From contig NZ_JAUOPC010000002.1 of assembly GCF_030546805.1 (NCBI RefSeq), positions 434,001-498,000 of the forward strand: a DNA stretch of 64,000 bases, read 5' to 3'. Source of the DNA: Cyclobacterium sp. 1_MG-2023 (GTDB lineage Bacteria > Bacteroidota > Bacteroidia > Cytophagales > Cyclobacteriaceae). This document shows positions 37,025 through 45,171 of the stretch, piece by piece. Made by a program: the position numbers and the translations under genes. Position 1 is the first letter of the stretch. Each line of letters starts with the position of its first letter. Below the pieces are notes generated by a model, which saw only the letters and a program-made list of their open reading frames with translations, was not told the DNA's origin and ran no database searches.

Positions 37025-38371
37025 ATGAACAATAAAAGGCGTACATTTTTAAAGAAAATGAGTATGGCTGGAGCGGCTTCAGCTATTGTACCTGTAGCTT
37101 TGGCCAATGCAGATCAAAAAGCAGTGGTCAAATTAAAAAGAAATTCTGAAGTTGCTGCAGAGCAGGAATTAAAGATTGCGCTTATCGGCGCAGGAATTAT
37201 GGGGTCCCAGGACATGAACACGGCGCTCAAGCATGATAATGTAAGCATCGTTGCTGTTTGTGATTTGTATGATGGTAGATTAGATGATGCGAAAGAAAAA
37301 TGGGGGCAACATTTATTTTTAACAAAAGATTATAAAGAAATTCTCAAAAGAAAGGACATTGATGCAGTCCTGATAGGAACTCCTGATCATTGGCACAAGC
37401 AAATCAGTATTGATGCCATGAAAGCAGGAAAGCACGTTTATTGCGAAAAACCTATGGTGCATAGTGTGGATGAAGGAAAGGATGTGATTGATGCATGGAA
37501 AAAATCCGGAAAGATAATGATGGTAGGAAGTCAAGGTATATCTAGCCTTGGCAACGAGAAAGCCAAAGAACTTTTGGAAGAAGGTGTGATTGGAGACATT
37601 AATTATGCAGAAGGATTTTGGGCAAGACATTCTCCTCCTGGAGCTTGGCAGTACAATGTACCGGCAGATGGAACGCCTGAAACTGTGGATTGGGAAAGGT
37701 ATATCTCCAATACTACTGAGAGGCCTTTTGATCCGCTGAGATTTTTCAGGTGGAGAAATTATTTGGATTATGGTACAGGGATGTCCGGAGATCTTTTTGT
37801 ACATTTATTTACCAGTTTACATTTTATCACCAATTCCTTAGGGCCTAATAAGGTTTCTGCCATGGGTGGATTGAGGTATTGGAAAGATGGTAGAGAGGTT
37901 CCTGATGTTTTGTTGGGGATGTTTCAATATCCGGACAGTGAGCAACACCCGGGTTTTAATTTGTCTTTGCGTTGTAATTTTGTGGATGGAACCAGTGGTT
38001 CTACCTATTTGAAAATTGTTGGTAGCAAAGGTTCAATGGATGTAAAATGGGACGAGGTGGTTGTGAAAACAAACAAGCAGACTTCCAGTGATGATCCGTT
38101 CTTAGAAGCCCAGGCAAAAATGAGAGGAGAGGTTTCAGACCGAAAGAAAATTTTACCTCCCAATGAAGTGGTTTATAAAGTAGAGCCGGGTTATAAAGGC
38201 GCACATTATGATCATTTCGGTAATTTCTTCAGGGCGATTAGAGAAAACGGGCAAGTTGAAGAAAACCCTGTATTTGCTTTTCGTGCAGCTGCACCGGCTT
38301 TATTGTGTAATGACAGTTATTTTCAGGATGAATTTATCAAATGGGATCCTGTAAATATGAAATTAGTATAA
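37025..38371 (+). CDS. Tat-exported Gfo/Idh/MocA family oxidoreductase
   Basis: This 448-aa NAD(P)-dependent sugar oxidoreductase carries a twin-arginine signal (KRRTFLKKMSMAGAASA), so it folds in the cytoplasm and acts in the periplasm. The dinucleotide fold shows IALIGAGIMGSQDM and the family motif YCEKPMVHSVDEG (Glu-Lys-Pro). It forms a two-gene unit with the DUF1080 protein 22 bases downstream, a pairing seen in the 3-keto-glycoside degradation route. The substrate sugar is not determinable. Confidence 0.9.
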   Translation: MNNKRRTFLKKMSMAGAASAIVPVALANADQKAVVKLKRNSEVAAEQELKIALIGAGIMGSQDMNTALKHDNVSIVAVCDLYDGRLDDAKEKWGQHLFLTKDYKEILKRKDIDAVLIGTPDHWHKQISIDAMKAGKHVYCEKPMVHSVDEGKDVIDAWKKSGKIMMVGSQGISSLGNEKAKELLEEGVIGDINYAEGFWARHSPPGAWQYNVPADGTPETVDWERYISNTTERPFDPLRFFRWRNYLDYGTGMSGDLFVHLFTSLHFITNSLGPNKVSAMGGLRYWKDGREVPDVLLGMFQYPDSEQHPGFNLSLRCNFVDGTSGSTYLKIVGSKGSMDVKWDEVVVKTNKQTSSDDPFLEAQAKMRGEVSDRKKILPPNEVVYKVEPGYKGAHYDHFGNFFRAIRENGQVEENPVFAFRAAAPALLCNDSYFQDEFIKWDPVNMKLV

Positions 38372-38393
38372 TTAAATCTAATATTTAAAAGTA

Positions 38394-38999
38394 ATGATGA
38401 AATCACTAATTAAAACTAGCGCCATGATGTTGGCTGCAGTCCTTGTAATGTCATGCGCATCTAATGGCACAGACTTGTTTAATGGTAAAGACCTCAGTGG
38501 TTGGACCGTTTATGGTACCGAAAAATGGTATGTAGAAGATGGGATTTTGGTCTCTGAAAGTGGTCCTGATGGTGAGTATGGTTATTTAGGTACTGAAAAA
38601 AACTATAAAAACTTTGAATTGACCGCTAAATTCAAGCAAGACGAAGATGGCAACAGTGGTATTTTCTTTCGTTCAACTTTCGAAGGAACTAAAGTTTCAG
38701 GTTGGCAGGTAGAAGTTGCCCCTCCGGGAAATGATACCGGTGGAGTTTACGAATCCTATGGCCGTGGATGGTTGATCAAACCTGATCCGGAAAAAGATAA
38801 AAACTTGAAATTCGGTGAGTGGAATGACATTAAAATACGTGTAGTTGATGATCACGTAACCACTTGGTTAAATGGTGTTGAAATGATTGATTATACAGAT
38901 GAGAAAATTGGAGAAGGCGAAGGTCAGCTAGCCCTTCAAATCCATAGCGGTGGAGGCCTCAAAATTTCATGGAAAGACATTAAAGTTAAAGAATTGTAA
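38394..38999 (+). CDS. DUF1080 (3-keto-disaccharide hydrolase-like) lipoprotein
   Basis: This 201-aa protein has lipobox VLVMSC and a concanavalin-like DUF1080 domain, recognised by LFNGKDLSGWTVYG, GILVSESGPDGEYGYLGTE and GNSGIFFRSTFEG. DUF1080 members hydrolyse 3-keto-glycosides made by Gfo/Idh/MocA dehydrogenases, fitting its partner upstream. Length is typical for the single-domain form. Confidence 0.9.
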   Translation: MMKSLIKTSAMMLAAVLVMSCASNGTDLFNGKDLSGWTVYGTEKWYVEDGILVSESGPDGEYGYLGTEKNYKNFELTAKFKQDEDGNSGIFFRSTFEGTKVSGWQVEVAPPGNDTGGVYESYGRGWLIKPDPEKDKNLKFGEWNDIKIRVVDDHVTTWLNGVEMIDYTDEKIGEGEGQLALQIHSGGGLKISWKDIKVKEL

Positions 39000-39055
39000 G
39001 ATAAGGCTTGTTAAAATAAGCCGTTTTACAATTTTTGTTTGAATAAATTCACTAT

Positions 39056-39083
39056 AAAAAAGCCCCTTTTATGGGGCTTTTTT
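39056..39083. terminator. Terminator after the DUF1080 gene
   Basis: AAAAAAGCCCC / GGGGCTTTTTT hairpin with a six-base loop; the A and T runs make it potentially bidirectional. Confidence 0.85.
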
Positions 39084-39131
39084 ATGTTCAATTACTATTG
39101 TTTGATAAAAGGAACTATCCTTTGAGGCATT

Positions 39132-39147
39132 TTTAGTAATTTGCGCC
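39132..39147 (+). promoter_or_regulatory. Candidate promoter element of the acyltransferase gene
   Basis: TTTAGTAATTTGCGCC, identical to the element at 13934-13949, ending 17 bases before the acyltransferase ATG. It contains a TAATTTG box resembling the Bacteroidota -7 element. An exact 16-base match in front of two unrelated genes argues for a promoter motif rather than chance. Confidence 0.45.
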
Positions 39148-39164
39148 CTAGAAAATAATATTAT

Positions 39165-40304
39165 ATGTCCAAATTTGATCCGATAAGACCTTTTTATGAT
39201 AATGAAGTCAATCAGGCATTGAAAGAATATGGCCAGCATCCCATGATGAAGGCCATACTTAATTTCACTTTTCCTGACAGATCAGAGGCAGAATGGGCCG
39301 AAATGTTATCCGATATCCACTCAATCAGAGACTTTCAAACCAAGATTATATACGATGCTGTACTCAAAGTATTAAAAATTAGTTCTGATGGGCTGTCTAC
39401 TTCGGGCTTCGAAAACTTAGACCCTAATACTGCCTATTTATTTATATCTAACCATAGAGACATTATCCTTGATACCTCTTTGCTGAATGCCACCTTGTTT
39501 GAACATGGCTTGGTGATGACAACCTCGGCAATAGGGGATAACCTTGTAAAGAAACCTTTCCTAAAGGCCTTGTCAAGGATTACCCGTAATTTTGTTGTTT
39601 TTAGAGGACTTAGCCCTAAGGCCATGTTCGAAAATTCTAAATTGAATTCTGAATACATCAAAGAAGCATTGTTCCAAGAGAATCGTTCCGTATGGATTGC
39701 TCAAAGGGAGGGACGTACCAAGGATGGTATGGATTTGACTCAGAAAGGCATGCTGAAGATGCTCACCATGGCAAGTGGTAACACACCATTAAAAGACTAT
39801 TTTCAGCAATTGAAAATTGTTCCTGTCTCCATTTCCTATGAAAATGACCCTACCGATGTGCTTAAAATGCCTGAATTAATGGCCAAAGCCCGGGAAGAGA
39901 TATATGTAAAACAAAAAAATGAAGATTTTAGAACCCTAGTAAGTGGAATCATGGGGCAAAAGAAACGCATTCATATTTCTGTAGGCAAAGTTATGGATGA
40001 AGAGATTGCTGAAGTATTTGGTACTGAAGGTCCTTTAAACAAGCAACTGCAAGTGCTTGCAGAAGAATTGGATCGGATAATTGTTCATAATTATCAGCTT
40101 TGGCCTTCCAATTATATTGCCTTAGATTTGATGCACAATACCAATAAATACGAAGCTCATTATTCCAAGGAGGAAAAAGAAGCCTTTGAGGAAAGAATGG
40201 CCAATGGTATAGATATGAACAATGAGGTAGCTGTACATAATTTTTTAGCAATGTATGCCAATCCCGTTACGCATAAACAAAAAATTACCGAGCCAACAAC
40301 TTGA
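39165..40304 (+). CDS. Glycerol acyltransferase family protein (PlsC-like)
   Basis: This 379-aa protein has the acyltransferase motif I SNHRDIILD (HxxxxD), motif III WIAQREGRTKDG (EGR) and motif IV VPVSISYE. There is no clear transmembrane anchor. The length and motifs resemble 1-acylglycerol-3-phosphate or lysophospholipid acyltransferases conserved in Bacteroidota. The exact acyl acceptor is unknown. Confidence 0.85.
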   Translation: MSKFDPIRPFYDNEVNQALKEYGQHPMMKAILNFTFPDRSEAEWAEMLSDIHSIRDFQTKIIYDAVLKVLKISSDGLSTSGFENLDPNTAYLFISNHRDIILDTSLLNATLFEHGLVMTTSAIGDNLVKKPFLKALSRITRNFVVFRGLSPKAMFENSKLNSEYIKEALFQENRSVWIAQREGRTKDGMDLTQKGMLKMLTMASGNTPLKDYFQQLKIVPVSISYENDPTDVLKMPELMAKAREEIYVKQKNEDFRTLVSGIMGQKKRIHISVGKVMDEEIAEVFGTEGPLNKQLQVLAEELDRIIVHNYQLWPSNYIALDLMHNTNKYEAHYSKEEKEAFEERMANGIDMNNEVAVHNFLAMYANPVTHKQKITEPTT

Positions 40305-40323
40305 TTGAGGGTTTAGAGAAATA

Positions 40324-40361
40324 AAAACCACCTATGATAGATTTTCATAGGTGGTTTTTTT
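40324..40361. terminator. Bidirectional terminator
   Basis: AAAACCACCTATGA/TCATAGGTGGTTTT stem followed by T residues, after the acyltransferase gene and before a minus-strand gene end. Confidence 0.88.
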
Positions 40362-40462
40362 GTTTTTCCAACTGCGGCGTAGCTTAGAGATCCTAGAAGT
40401 ATTCAATTTCGCTATTGACTTTGAAATTAAGGAAAATCAGACTTTTTACAGGTTTTAGCTCT

Positions 40463-41206
40463 TTAGTAAGTTTCAAAGTGGTCGATGATAATGTTTTTAA
40501 GCATTCCTTCTTCGAAATTCAGTTTGATAACATCCATTTTATCATCAGCTAAAGTATAGCCAAAATACCATTGAGGAGATTTGGACATTTGGGAGTCATA
40601 GGGTTTCGACAAATCTTTGGTTAATAAATTGATCGCCTCAAATTTCTTTTTGTATTTGTCGTTTTGGCTTATCGTTTTCAGCTTGTCAAATAAGGTAGCC
40701 ACTTCATCACCTTTCCGAATAGCAGATTGTGATAAATCTGTTGGCCATTTCTCTAATTCTTCCCCGTTTCCTAAGAAAATGGTGGCAATACGGTCCTCGG
40801 AAATCCCCAATTGAACACCTGTTGATGTACCTTTTTCTTCATCCATAAAGATATAATGGTAAAGTGGAAGCTTGTCCTCCAGCTCTGTTATATCTGAATA
40901 TATATTTGCCACTATATTTATATAATCCAACCCTATATTTTCTTTTAATTGGTTGACTGAAGCATAGGTGGTTTCAGCATTTGCACCTATGCTGAATTGC
41001 TTATAGTCTCCTGAAGAGATGGTATCTGTGCCAATTAAAGAACTATAAGGGGGTTCAATAATAATTTCCGGTTCAGTTTCGCTGGTATTCAAACAGCCAA
41101 ACAAAAGAAAGGGGCTTAGCAATAAGGCCCAAAGGCCGGAAGGATTCCCGACCCATTTAACGGGCCAAATTTTACTGTAGTGATTCGTTTTGGTAGATTT
41201 TTTCAT
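40463..41206 (-). CDS. Hypothetical lipoprotein (247 aa)
   Basis: A basic N-terminus, hydrophobic LWALLLSPFLLFGC with a lipobox, then a Glu/Pro linker (ETEPEIIIEPPYS) and a globular secreted domain with no recognised motif. It probably lies in the periplasm or outer membrane. No operon partner. Confidence 0.7.
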   Translation of the reverse strand: MKKSTKTNHYSKIWPVKWVGNPSGLWALLLSPFLLFGCLNTSETEPEIIIEPPYSSLIGTDTISSGDYKQFSIGANAETTYASVNQLKENIGLDYINIVANIYSDITELEDKLPLYHYIFMDEEKGTSTGVQLGISEDRIATIFLGNGEELEKWPTDLSQSAIRKGDEVATLFDKLKTISQNDKYKKKFEAINLLTKDLSKPYDSQMSKSPQWYFGYTLADDKMDVIKLNFEEGMLKNIIIDHFETY

Positions 41207-41374
41207 GGTTCAGCACTTTTAGTTGTTTTTAGGAATGCATTCATATAATATTGCATGCCTAGGTTTTAGTACAATTACAATAATTGTAGCATAAGCAGTA
41301 CGAAATAAATAGGGAATCTGTCCTGGTATTGTTAAAATTATTTATTTCTAACAAGGCTTGAAACCATGTCCAAA

Positions 41375-42058
41375 TTAAGCCTTCAAAACTTCAGGAAGAG
41401 TTGCCAGACTTGGTAAAATATAATCCGGTGCTGCCGTTTTTAGTTGATCTTCGTTTTGCGCCCCTGTCAATACGCCAATTGTTAAGCCACATTTAGCATT
41501 TTTTCCCTCTTCTATATCAATGGTGGAATCACCGGCTTTAAGCACTTCCTGGGACTCCGTAATGTTACATAAATCCATGGCTTTGTATATCATATCCGGT
41601 TGGGGACGGCCATTTGAGACATCGTCAGCAGTTACCAATCCATCGATATCCTTACCTGTTTCCCAGCCTAGTTTCAGTAATAAAGATATGGCTGTTTTCC
41701 TATCATAACCGGTATTTAATACCACAAATACGCCCTTATTCCTAAGGTTTTCCATCATTTCCTTTACACCCGGAAAAGTTTTAACCTTGAGTTGCTCGTA
41801 AGTGAGTTTCAGCGTAGGCTTAAAGTTAGCAAAGGCCTCATCAGCAATGGTGGCTATGTCAGTGGCGTTGGTGCAGGCTTTTAGTACATCTGTAATTGCC
41901 TGGTGTTTTTCTTTTCCTGCGCCATGGGCTAAAACCTCTTCCAAACTAACGTTAAAGCCTTTGTCATTGATTACTTTTTGGACGGTTTTGTAAACTACAT
42001 TGTCCTCATCCACAGTAGTTCCTGCCATGTCCAGTACTACTAGTTTAATGTTTTTCAT
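41375..42058 (-). CDS. PhnX-like HAD hydrolase (phosphonatase-like, TIGR03351 type)
   Basis: This 227-aa HAD phosphatase-fold enzyme closely resembles phosphonoacetaldehyde hydrolase. The nucleophile D10 lies in VVLDMAGTTVDE, with the DxAGTT signature of that group, and loop 4 is AGDSTIDIEEG. The cap loop HGAGKEKHQAI carries K49 and H52, alignable by eye with the GxxKxxH of PhnX, whose Lys forms a Schiff base; whether K49 does so is unproven. It is the last gene of the operon, 2 bases after the FAD oxidoreductase. Probable role: C-P bond cleavage of the aldehyde made upstream. Confidence 0.82.
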   Translation of the reverse strand: MKNIKLVVLDMAGTTVDEDNVVYKTVQKVINDKGFNVSLEEVLAHGAGKEKHQAITDVLKACTNATDIATIADEAFANFKPTLKLTYEQLKVKTFPGVKEMMENLRNKGVFVVLNTGYDRKTAISLLLKLGWETGKDIDGLVTADDVSNGRPQPDMIYKAMDLCNITESQEVLKAGDSTIDIEEGKNAKCGLTIGVLTGAQNEDQLKTAAPDYILPSLATLPEVLKA

Positions 42059-42060
42059 TG

Positions 42061-43212
42061 TTATAGATTAAATAGTTTAAATATATTTTCTTTGGCGAAT
42101 GCAGGACTACCTGTCATTCCTTTACCACCAATGCCGGTGACAATATGAATATGGTTATCAATGGTTTCTTCAAACAATTCACCATTTTTGCACTGAGAAT
42201 ACATTCCATACCAGCGGTAGGCTATTTCATAGCTTGGGAGCTCGACAATTTGTCCGGCCATTTTCAACATTAATTCATCAATCTCCATCTTTAGGTCAAA
42301 GCCCAGGCTGTCTCTATTTTCTACAGAAGCATATTCATGAGAGTCCCCAAGAATTACAGAACCGTCCATGGCCTGCTTGAATAAAATATGAATGCCCCAT
42401 TTTTTTTCAGGCCTGTCTTTTTTTTCTTTATCCTTAATGGTCTTGTATGAGGGGCATTCCTGAAAGGCCTCATACCTGCGAATAGAAGTCCCGGTCAGTA
42501 TAGATCCGGGAAGTTGAAAAGATTTAGGCTGGACTATGGTTTGCATCATCTGCAATTTAGAAATTTCCATATTGCTTCCAGCAAAAATTGTAGGATACAA
42601 GGTTTTAAATTCACTACCATTGCAAATAATGACCTTTGAAGACTCAAGCTTTTGGCCACAGGCTGTCGTTGTTTTCACCACCGAACCGGTATTTTCACAG
42701 GAAAGAACTGAAGTAAAAGGTTTATAAGTCAAGTCCATTTCCTGAACCATAGCCTGCAATAGACGATTGATCATTAGCCTTGGCTCCACAGTAAGTTCTT
42801 GTGGAAAATACAAACCGCCTTTGATATAGTCAGGCCTTAATCCGGGGTATTTTTTAAGGCAATTTTCCTTCGAAATCAAGGTGGAAGTATAGTCTTTGTT
42901 AGAATTAATCCCCCTCAATTCTTCTAACAACTGCAATTCTTCGGGATCCGAAGCCAGGTAAACGGTGCCTTGATTCCTGAGACTTAGGTCTACACCTGCA
43001 TGTATTTCTTTGTAAATCTCCAGACTTTCTCTTCCATAGGCCTGCCACTTTTCATTCATTCCGGAAGGTACTACCTGCCCAAAATTACGAACCGTGGCAC
43101 CTTGAGGAGCCTTGTCTTTTTCAATCAAGGCTACCTTTAATCCGTTTTTTAGGGCATGATAGGCATGGAAGCCTCCCAAAACCCCACCTCCAACTACGAT
43201 TAGATCAAACAT
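42061..43212 (-). CDS. TIGR03364-like FAD-dependent oxidoreductase (aminophosphonate oxidase candidate)
   Basis: This 383-aa DAO-family flavoenzyme has an N-terminal FAD site VVGGGVLGGFHAYHAL and IEKDKAPQGATVRNFGQV, and a C-terminal GIGGKGMTGSPAFAKE. Glycine/sarcosine oxidase relatives that sit beside PhnX-like hydrolases form the TIGR03364 group, proposed to oxidatively deaminate 2-aminoethylphosphonate or a methylated/hydroxylated analogue. The adjacent HAD and dehydrogenase genes here reproduce that context. The substrate is inferred from context, not from residues. Confidence 0.82.
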   Translation of the reverse strand: MFDLIVVGGGVLGGFHAYHALKNGLKVALIEKDKAPQGATVRNFGQVVPSGMNEKWQAYGRESLEIYKEIHAGVDLSLRNQGTVYLASDPEELQLLEELRGINSNKDYTSTLISKENCLKKYPGLRPDYIKGGLYFPQELTVEPRLMINRLLQAMVQEMDLTYKPFTSVLSCENTGSVVKTTTACGQKLESSKVIICNGSEFKTLYPTIFAGSNMEISKLQMMQTIVQPKSFQLPGSILTGTSIRRYEAFQECPSYKTIKDKEKKDRPEKKWGIHILFKQAMDGSVILGDSHEYASVENRDSLGFDLKMEIDELMLKMAGQIVELPSYEIAYRWYGMYSQCKNGELFEETIDNHIHIVTGIGGKGMTGSPAFAKENIFKLFNL

Positions 43213-43280
43213 GAGTGTTTTCTGAATATGATGTCAATAATATTAAGTTTAACTTGGTTGTGCAATTCCTCAAACTATGC

Positions 43281-44354
43281 TTAAGGAAGGATGCCTATTC
43301 TGTAATACCCTCCATTTTGGGCCGTAGCAAAAGCTTCGTCCAAATCCTGAAGATTAAATGTTTTACCCACAAGGCTTTCAAAAGGATACTTAAGATGAGC
43401 TTTTTTTATGAAATTTATGGCAGTGGCCAGGTCTCCTGGAATGTAATTGTGGAGCCCTTTGATAGAAAGCAGATTTCTTACCAAATACTCTCCATTGATG
43501 GAGAGGTCTCGCTGGGGAAAGACTGAACCTACCAAAACTAGTGTTCCACCAATCGCCAGAAGTTTTAAACAATGCTCAATTGCTTCCGGATTACCGGATG
43601 TTTCAATAATTATATCTATTCCTCCATCCGGATCAGTGGCAGAATGAATCTCACTTTCACCATAGATAAAGGCTTTTTTTGCTCCAAATTTTAAGGAATA
43701 GGAAGCCTTTTTAGGGTCGATATCCTGACTCCAAACATTTTCTGCACCTTCTTCTTTGGCCATAGCACAGGCCGAAAGCCCAAGCATACCCACTCCATTT
43801 ACCAAAATATTTTTGTTTTTCAATTCTCCTGCCAATCTTAAAGCACCTGCGATGGTGGCATGTGTGCAATTCAATGGAGCGGCTTCTAAATTGCTCAGGT
43901 TTTTAGGGAGCTTAAATAGGGTTGTGTTTTTTCTCAGATGGCAATGGCTTGCAAAACCACCATTGAGCTGGTATGCATCATTCATTTGCTCATGGCCATA
44001 TTTATATAGTGCTTTGGATTTTTGAGGATATCCTTTTTTGGCATTTATTGAGTTGGGGTCATGGGCGTAGATGGTCCAAGTGATTCTGTCTCCAATATTG
44101 AGCTGATTTCCATAATAGTCAAACATGTCCTCGGTTGACATTTTTTCAATAATACCTATAATTTCGTGTCCCAAAACACTATGACTGCAAGATTGCCTTC
44201 TTCCGTAAAATGTATGTAAATCACTGGTGCAGATAGTTGAAAAATTGATTTTAACCAATAATTCCCCTTCTGCCAAAGAAGGGAATCCAATTGAGCGTGT
44301 AGTAAAAGGGGACTCGGGTTCCATAAAAACCTTTGCAATAGCTTCTTTTTCCAT
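43281..44354 (-). CDS. Medium-chain alcohol dehydrogenase, phosphonate-associated type
   Basis: This 357-aa MDR enzyme has catalytic-zinc ligands C42 (STICTSDLH), H63/E64 (LGHEIIG) and C163 (NCTHATIAG), and a Rossmann motif around VNGVGMLGLSACAMA. It matches the TIGR03366-like clade that accompanies TIGR03351 and TIGR03364 genes. Unusually, the segment where relatives carry the CxxCxxC...C structural-zinc lobe reads AHDPNSINAKKGYPQKS, with no Cys. It probably oxidises a hydroxy-phosphonate or derived alcohol. It lies 12 bases after the regulator and 68 bases before the oxidase. Confidence 0.85.
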   Translation of the reverse strand: MEKEAIAKVFMEPESPFTTRSIGFPSLAEGELLVKINFSTICTSDLHTFYGRRQSCSHSVLGHEIIGIIEKMSTEDMFDYYGNQLNIGDRITWTIYAHDPNSINAKKGYPQKSKALYKYGHEQMNDAYQLNGGFASHCHLRKNTTLFKLPKNLSNLEAAPLNCTHATIAGALRLAGELKNKNILVNGVGMLGLSACAMAKEEGAENVWSQDIDPKKASYSLKFGAKKAFIYGESEIHSATDPDGGIDIIIETSGNPEAIEHCLKLLAIGGTLVLVGSVFPQRDLSINGEYLVRNLLSIKGLHNYIPGDLATAINFIKKAHLKYPFESLVGKTFNLQDLDEAFATAQNGGYYRIGILP

Positions 44355-44366
44355 ACAGTAGGTAGA

Positions 44367-44951
44367 TTATCTGATTTCTATAAAGTAAATGACCAAAAGT
44401 TGGGCATCTGTATTGTTAGGGTTTTTCGGTAGGTGTGGAATGTTTCCATTGAATAATAAGGAATCCCCTTCTTCTAAATCAAAAACCTTGTCTCCCAACT
44501 CATAGATGAGGCTTCCACTGATTACATACAGGTATTGAATACCATCTGTGGTTACCGGTTCTCTTTTGGAGTTCCTAGAGATGGTTAGCAAGGAGATTTC
44601 CATCGAAGAACGTTCAATTTTATGATTGAGAATCAATTGGTAGTCAAATCCTATGGCTTCCTCCTCTTTTTTTACTGAGCGGTATTCACTTTTTCTTTTT
44701 AAAAAGTATCCTGGAAATTCTTTTTCTGTTTGAAGGTCTGCAAAAAACACATTCAAATCCACATTGAGGGTACTGAGTACCTGAATCAAGGAGGGTAAGG
44801 TAGGGAATACCCTACCGTTTTCGATTTTTGAGAGCATGGCAATGCTAATTCCCGATTTATCCGCAAGGTCCCCTAGCTTCAGATGTTGTGATTTTCTGAT
44901 GTCTTTTATTTTGGAGCCAATCCAAGTGGTGAGGTAAGCTGAATTATCCAT
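44367..44951 (-). CDS. XRE-cupin transcriptional regulator of the phosphonate operon
   Basis: This 194-aa regulator has an N-terminal HTH_XRE domain (KIRKSQHLKLGDLADKSG, ISIAMLSKIENGR) and a C-terminal cupin sensor (SLIYELGDKVFDLEEGDSLL, FNGNIPHLPKNP). It is the first gene of the minus-strand operon and faces the divergent DUF5690 transporter. Two palindromes in the shared 220-base gap are candidate operators. The ligand is presumably the transported substrate or an intermediate. Confidence 0.88.
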   Translation of the reverse strand: MDNSAYLTTWIGSKIKDIRKSQHLKLGDLADKSGISIAMLSKIENGRVFPTLPSLIQVLSTLNVDLNVFFADLQTEKEFPGYFLKRKSEYRSVKKEEEAIGFDYQLILNHKIERSSMEISLLTISRNSKREPVTTDGIQYLYVISGSLIYELGDKVFDLEEGDSLLFNGNIPHLPKNPNNTDAQLLVIYFIEIR

Positions 44952-45018
44952 TCAATTTTAATTTAATCGCTTTATTAATGCGTTTTTCTAGGCTTATATT
45001 AAAAATTAAAGTTCTGTA

Positions 45019-45057
45019 AATTTTCCTTATAAGAAAAATTAATTTCACTTAATGAAA
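45019..45057. promoter_or_regulatory. Pair of palindromic operator candidates
   Basis: A 22-base near-perfect palindrome at 45019-45040 (core CTTATAAG, arms AATTTT and AAAATT) is followed three bases later by TTTCA-CTTAA-TGAAA (45043-45057). Both lie between the divergent XRE-cupin regulator and the transporter. Binding by that regulator is inferred from position. Confidence 0.5.
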
Positions 45058-45171
45058 AATTATTGTTTTGTTAACACTTGAATTTAGTTTCGATTTCAGA
45101 TTTGGCCCTACTTTTACAAGCGATAAAATATTTATAAAGCATTTCAATAATAGAAACAATCTTCAATTTTT

